This document shows positions 13,225-14,783 of a stretch of 14,783 bases of DNA, piece by piece. Within the stretch, counting starts at the first letter, position 1. Every line of letters starts with the position of its first letter. A program made the position numbers and the translations under genes. This DNA is from an uncultured Verrucomicrobiales bacterium (GTDB taxonomy: Bacteria > Verrucomicrobiota > Verrucomicrobiia > Verrucomicrobiales > Akkermansiaceae). The stretch spans positions 1 through 14,783 of the forward strand of contig CALABM010000113.1 in NCBI GenBank assembly GCA_937885815.1, in the 5' to 3' direction. Below the pieces are notes generated by a model, which did not search any database, was not told where the DNA came from, and saw nothing but the letters and a program-made list of their open reading frames with translations.

Positions 13225-14783
13225 TCAGAATTGGATGGAAAGCTCAGAGAAGTTCAGCGGCAAAGAAGCACGGAAAACATGCTGCTCATCAAACTCACCC
13301 GGCAGCTCGGCACCATCCACCACCAACACGGGGGAGGCCGTGAGCGGCAGCGCATGCAGGGCGAACTCAAAGGCGCGGTGCTGCTGCTCTGCATGCAAAT
13401 TCACGAGGTGTGACAGGGTGAAGGAGCGCAGCTGTGCCCGGTATTCAAAGCGGTGCAGCATGTAGCGCCCACGGCGGTAGCCGTAGCCATCTCCTTCATC
13501 CTCATACAACTCGCTGGATTGAGTCACCTCCGGCGCCCACCACAAATCCAGCGTCACGGTGGGGCTCTCCAGCTCACCCACATACTGCTGCACCGGCCAA
13601 CGCGGCACCACGCAGCCGCCCTTTACGAACACGGGGATATACGCCAGCGGGGTGGACACCCACAGCTCCGTGGAGTTGTCCGCGGCCTCTTCATCCGTCC
13701 AGTACGAATACCAGCGGCCCGGTGGCAGGTACATGAAACGGCCGGTCTCACCGGGATGATGCACAGGCACCACATACAGGGCGTCCCCCAGGAAAAACTC
13801 GCTGCTGCGCCAATAGGTATCCGGGTTTTCCGGGTACATAAGAGCCAGCGAACGGATAATAGGCAAGCCGGTACGGCTGTACTTATAGAACTGAGTATAA
13901 ATGTAAGGCAGCAGGCGGTAGCGGTTCTCAATGGCGCGGCGCACCAGCTCCTCCACCACGGGGCCAAAGCACCAGGGCTCCTGCCCGCCGTACTCCCCGT
14001 TGTTATGATTGCGGAAGAAGACGTGGAAGGCGGCCATCTGCATCCAGCGGCAGAAGAGCTCCGGCGTGGGATGGCCCAGGAAACCGCCGGTATCCGCACC
14101 GCAGAAGGAGACACCACTGGCAGAGAGGCGCTGCACCATCAGGTTAGCCATCTTCAAGTTCTCCCAGTCAGCATCATTATCACCCGTCCACGTAGCGGCC
14201 CAGCGCTGCAGCCCCGCAAAGCCCGCGCGCGACAGCACAAAGGGACGCCGCTCCGGCGCAAACTTCTCCATGCCCTGACGCGTAGCTCTCGCCATACACT
14301 GTCCATAGATGTTATGAGCCTTCAGGTGAGAGCAGTAGAAGCCATCGTAATTATGGCGGGTATCCGGCGGGAATGTGCGGTCCGGGAAAATGGCCGGCTC
14401 ATTCATGTCCGTCCAAATGCCGCGCACTCCGTACTCCGCAATCTGGCGGCGGAAGAGATTGGCCCACCATTCACGTGTGACGGGCGAGGTAAAATCCGGG
14501 AAGGTACAAGTGCCCGGCCACACTTCGCCGGAAAGCAATGCACCGTCATGACGGCGGCAGAAGACGTTCTTCTCAAACCCGCTCCGCCACACATAGTTAT
14601 CCGGGTTCACCTTAATGCCGGGGTCAATGATGGTGACTACCTTAAAGCCCTTAGCTTCCAGCCCTTCAATCATCCCCTGAGGATTGGGGAAGTAGGTGCG
14701 GTCCCAGGTTAAGGCCTGATACCCCTTCATGTGGTGGATATCCAGGTGAATGGCATCGCACGGGATTTTGTGTTTGCGGAACT
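13225..14783 (-). CDS. GH31 alpha-glucosidase-type glycoside hydrolase, 5' end missing
   Basis: This is the C-terminal part of a glycoside hydrolase family 31 enzyme. The frame stays open through the right edge, and the bases beyond the internal ATG at 14730 still read conserved GH31 sequence (IPCDAIHLDIHHM). The true start is therefore outside the window. Counting from the Met at 14730, the nucleophile is Asp108 in WTDMNEP (106-112) and the acid/base is Asp184 in TWTGDND (180-186). GADTGGF follows at 211-217, then the barrel end and C-terminal beta domains (about 300-501). These features are those of alpha-glucosidases acting on alpha-linked glucose. No signal peptide can be judged. The stop is doubled (TGA TAA), and the histidine kinase gene starts 9 bp later. 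Exact linkage specificity is not readable from this fragment. Confidence 0.93.
   Translation of the reverse strand, partial: FRKHKIPCDAIHLDIHHMKGYQALTWDRTYFPNPQGMIEGLEAKGFKVVTIIDPGIKVNPDNYVWRSGFEKNVFCRRHDGALLSGEVWPGTCTFPDFTSPVTREWWANLFRRQIAEYGVRGIWTDMNEPAIFPDRTFPPDTRHNYDGFYCSHLKAHNIYGQCMARATRQGMEKFAPERRPFVLSRAGFAGLQRWAATWTGDNDADWENLKMANLMVQRLSASGVSFCGADTGGFLGHPTPELFCRWMQMAAFHVFFRNHNNGEYGGQEPWCFGPVVEELVRRAIENRYRLLPYIYTQFYKYSRTGLPIIRSLALMYPENPDTYWRSSEFFLGDALYVVPVHHPGETGRFMYLPPGRWYSYWTDEEAADNSTELWVSTPLAYIPVFVKGGCVVPRWPVQQYVGELESPTVTLDLWWAPEVTQSSELYEDEGDGYGYRRGRYMLHRFEYRAQLRSFTLSHLVNLHAEQQHRAFEFALHALPLTASPVLVVDGAELPGEFDEQHVFRASLPLNFSELSIQF

Noticed and set aside
13225..14783. GH31 enzyme as a sulfoquinovosidase completing a sulfonate pathway
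   Set aside because: The nucleophile region reads WTDMNEP and the acid/base region WTGDND, as in alpha-glucosidases. It lacks the different wording I expect around the YihQ active site, so sulfoquinovose hydrolysis is not supported.
1..14783. CRISPR array, tRNA, rRNA or insertion sequence
   Set aside because: I saw no regularly spaced repeats, cloverleaf-like sequence, rRNA core sequence or transposase motifs on either strand.

Overview
The window looks like a piece of a Gram-negative bacterial chromosome: several lipoproteins have typical lipoboxes, and there is a sulfonate-type ABC importer, a RecQ helicase and a TatD nuclease. The gene content, moderately GC-rich core and style of the secreted proteins would fit a Verrucomicrobiota genome such as Akkermansia. 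That assignment is an impression and was not tested by any search.

Region 1 (about 1-2957) is visibly AT-richer than the rest, loosely packed, and looks like accessory DNA. It holds a plus-strand gene (70-906) for a DUF5675-like protein with a His/Cys motif resembling L,D-transpeptidase-fold enzymes. Two minus-strand genes follow for ankyrin-repeat proteins with export signals: a lipoprotein (984-1589) and a membrane-anchored protein (2050-2646). A perfect 13-bp hairpin separates the first convergent pair. Two gene-poor stretches (1614-2049 and 2662-2957) contain promoters but no recognisable gene.

Region 2 (2958-6325) is core-like. recQ (minus) and tatD (plus) diverge from a compact 89-bp intergenic region with back-to-back promoter-like sequences. 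tatD is followed after 6 bp by a lipoprotein of unknown function.

Region 3 (6384-11998) is a minus-strand cluster. In transcription order it holds a YeiH/UPF0324 family transporter (putative sulfate exporter), a small membrane-anchored hypothetical protein, and a sulfonate-type ABC importer (lipoprotein SBP, ATPase, permease). It ends with a GlcD-type FAD-linked hydroxyacid dehydrogenase. Promoter-like sequences precede yeiH and ssuA. Together these genes suggest uptake of an organosulfonate, possible oxidation of a hydroxyacid, and export of a sulfur oxyanion. No desulfonating enzyme lies in the window.

Region 4 (12082-14783), also minus strand, holds a GH31 alpha-glucosidase-type enzyme cut by the right edge. 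It is followed after 9 bp by a soluble PAS histidine kinase with no response regulator in view.

A recurring oddity is that most promoter-like sequences of the core genes place the -10 element only 8-13 nt before the start codon, which would give very short or leaderless mRNAs.
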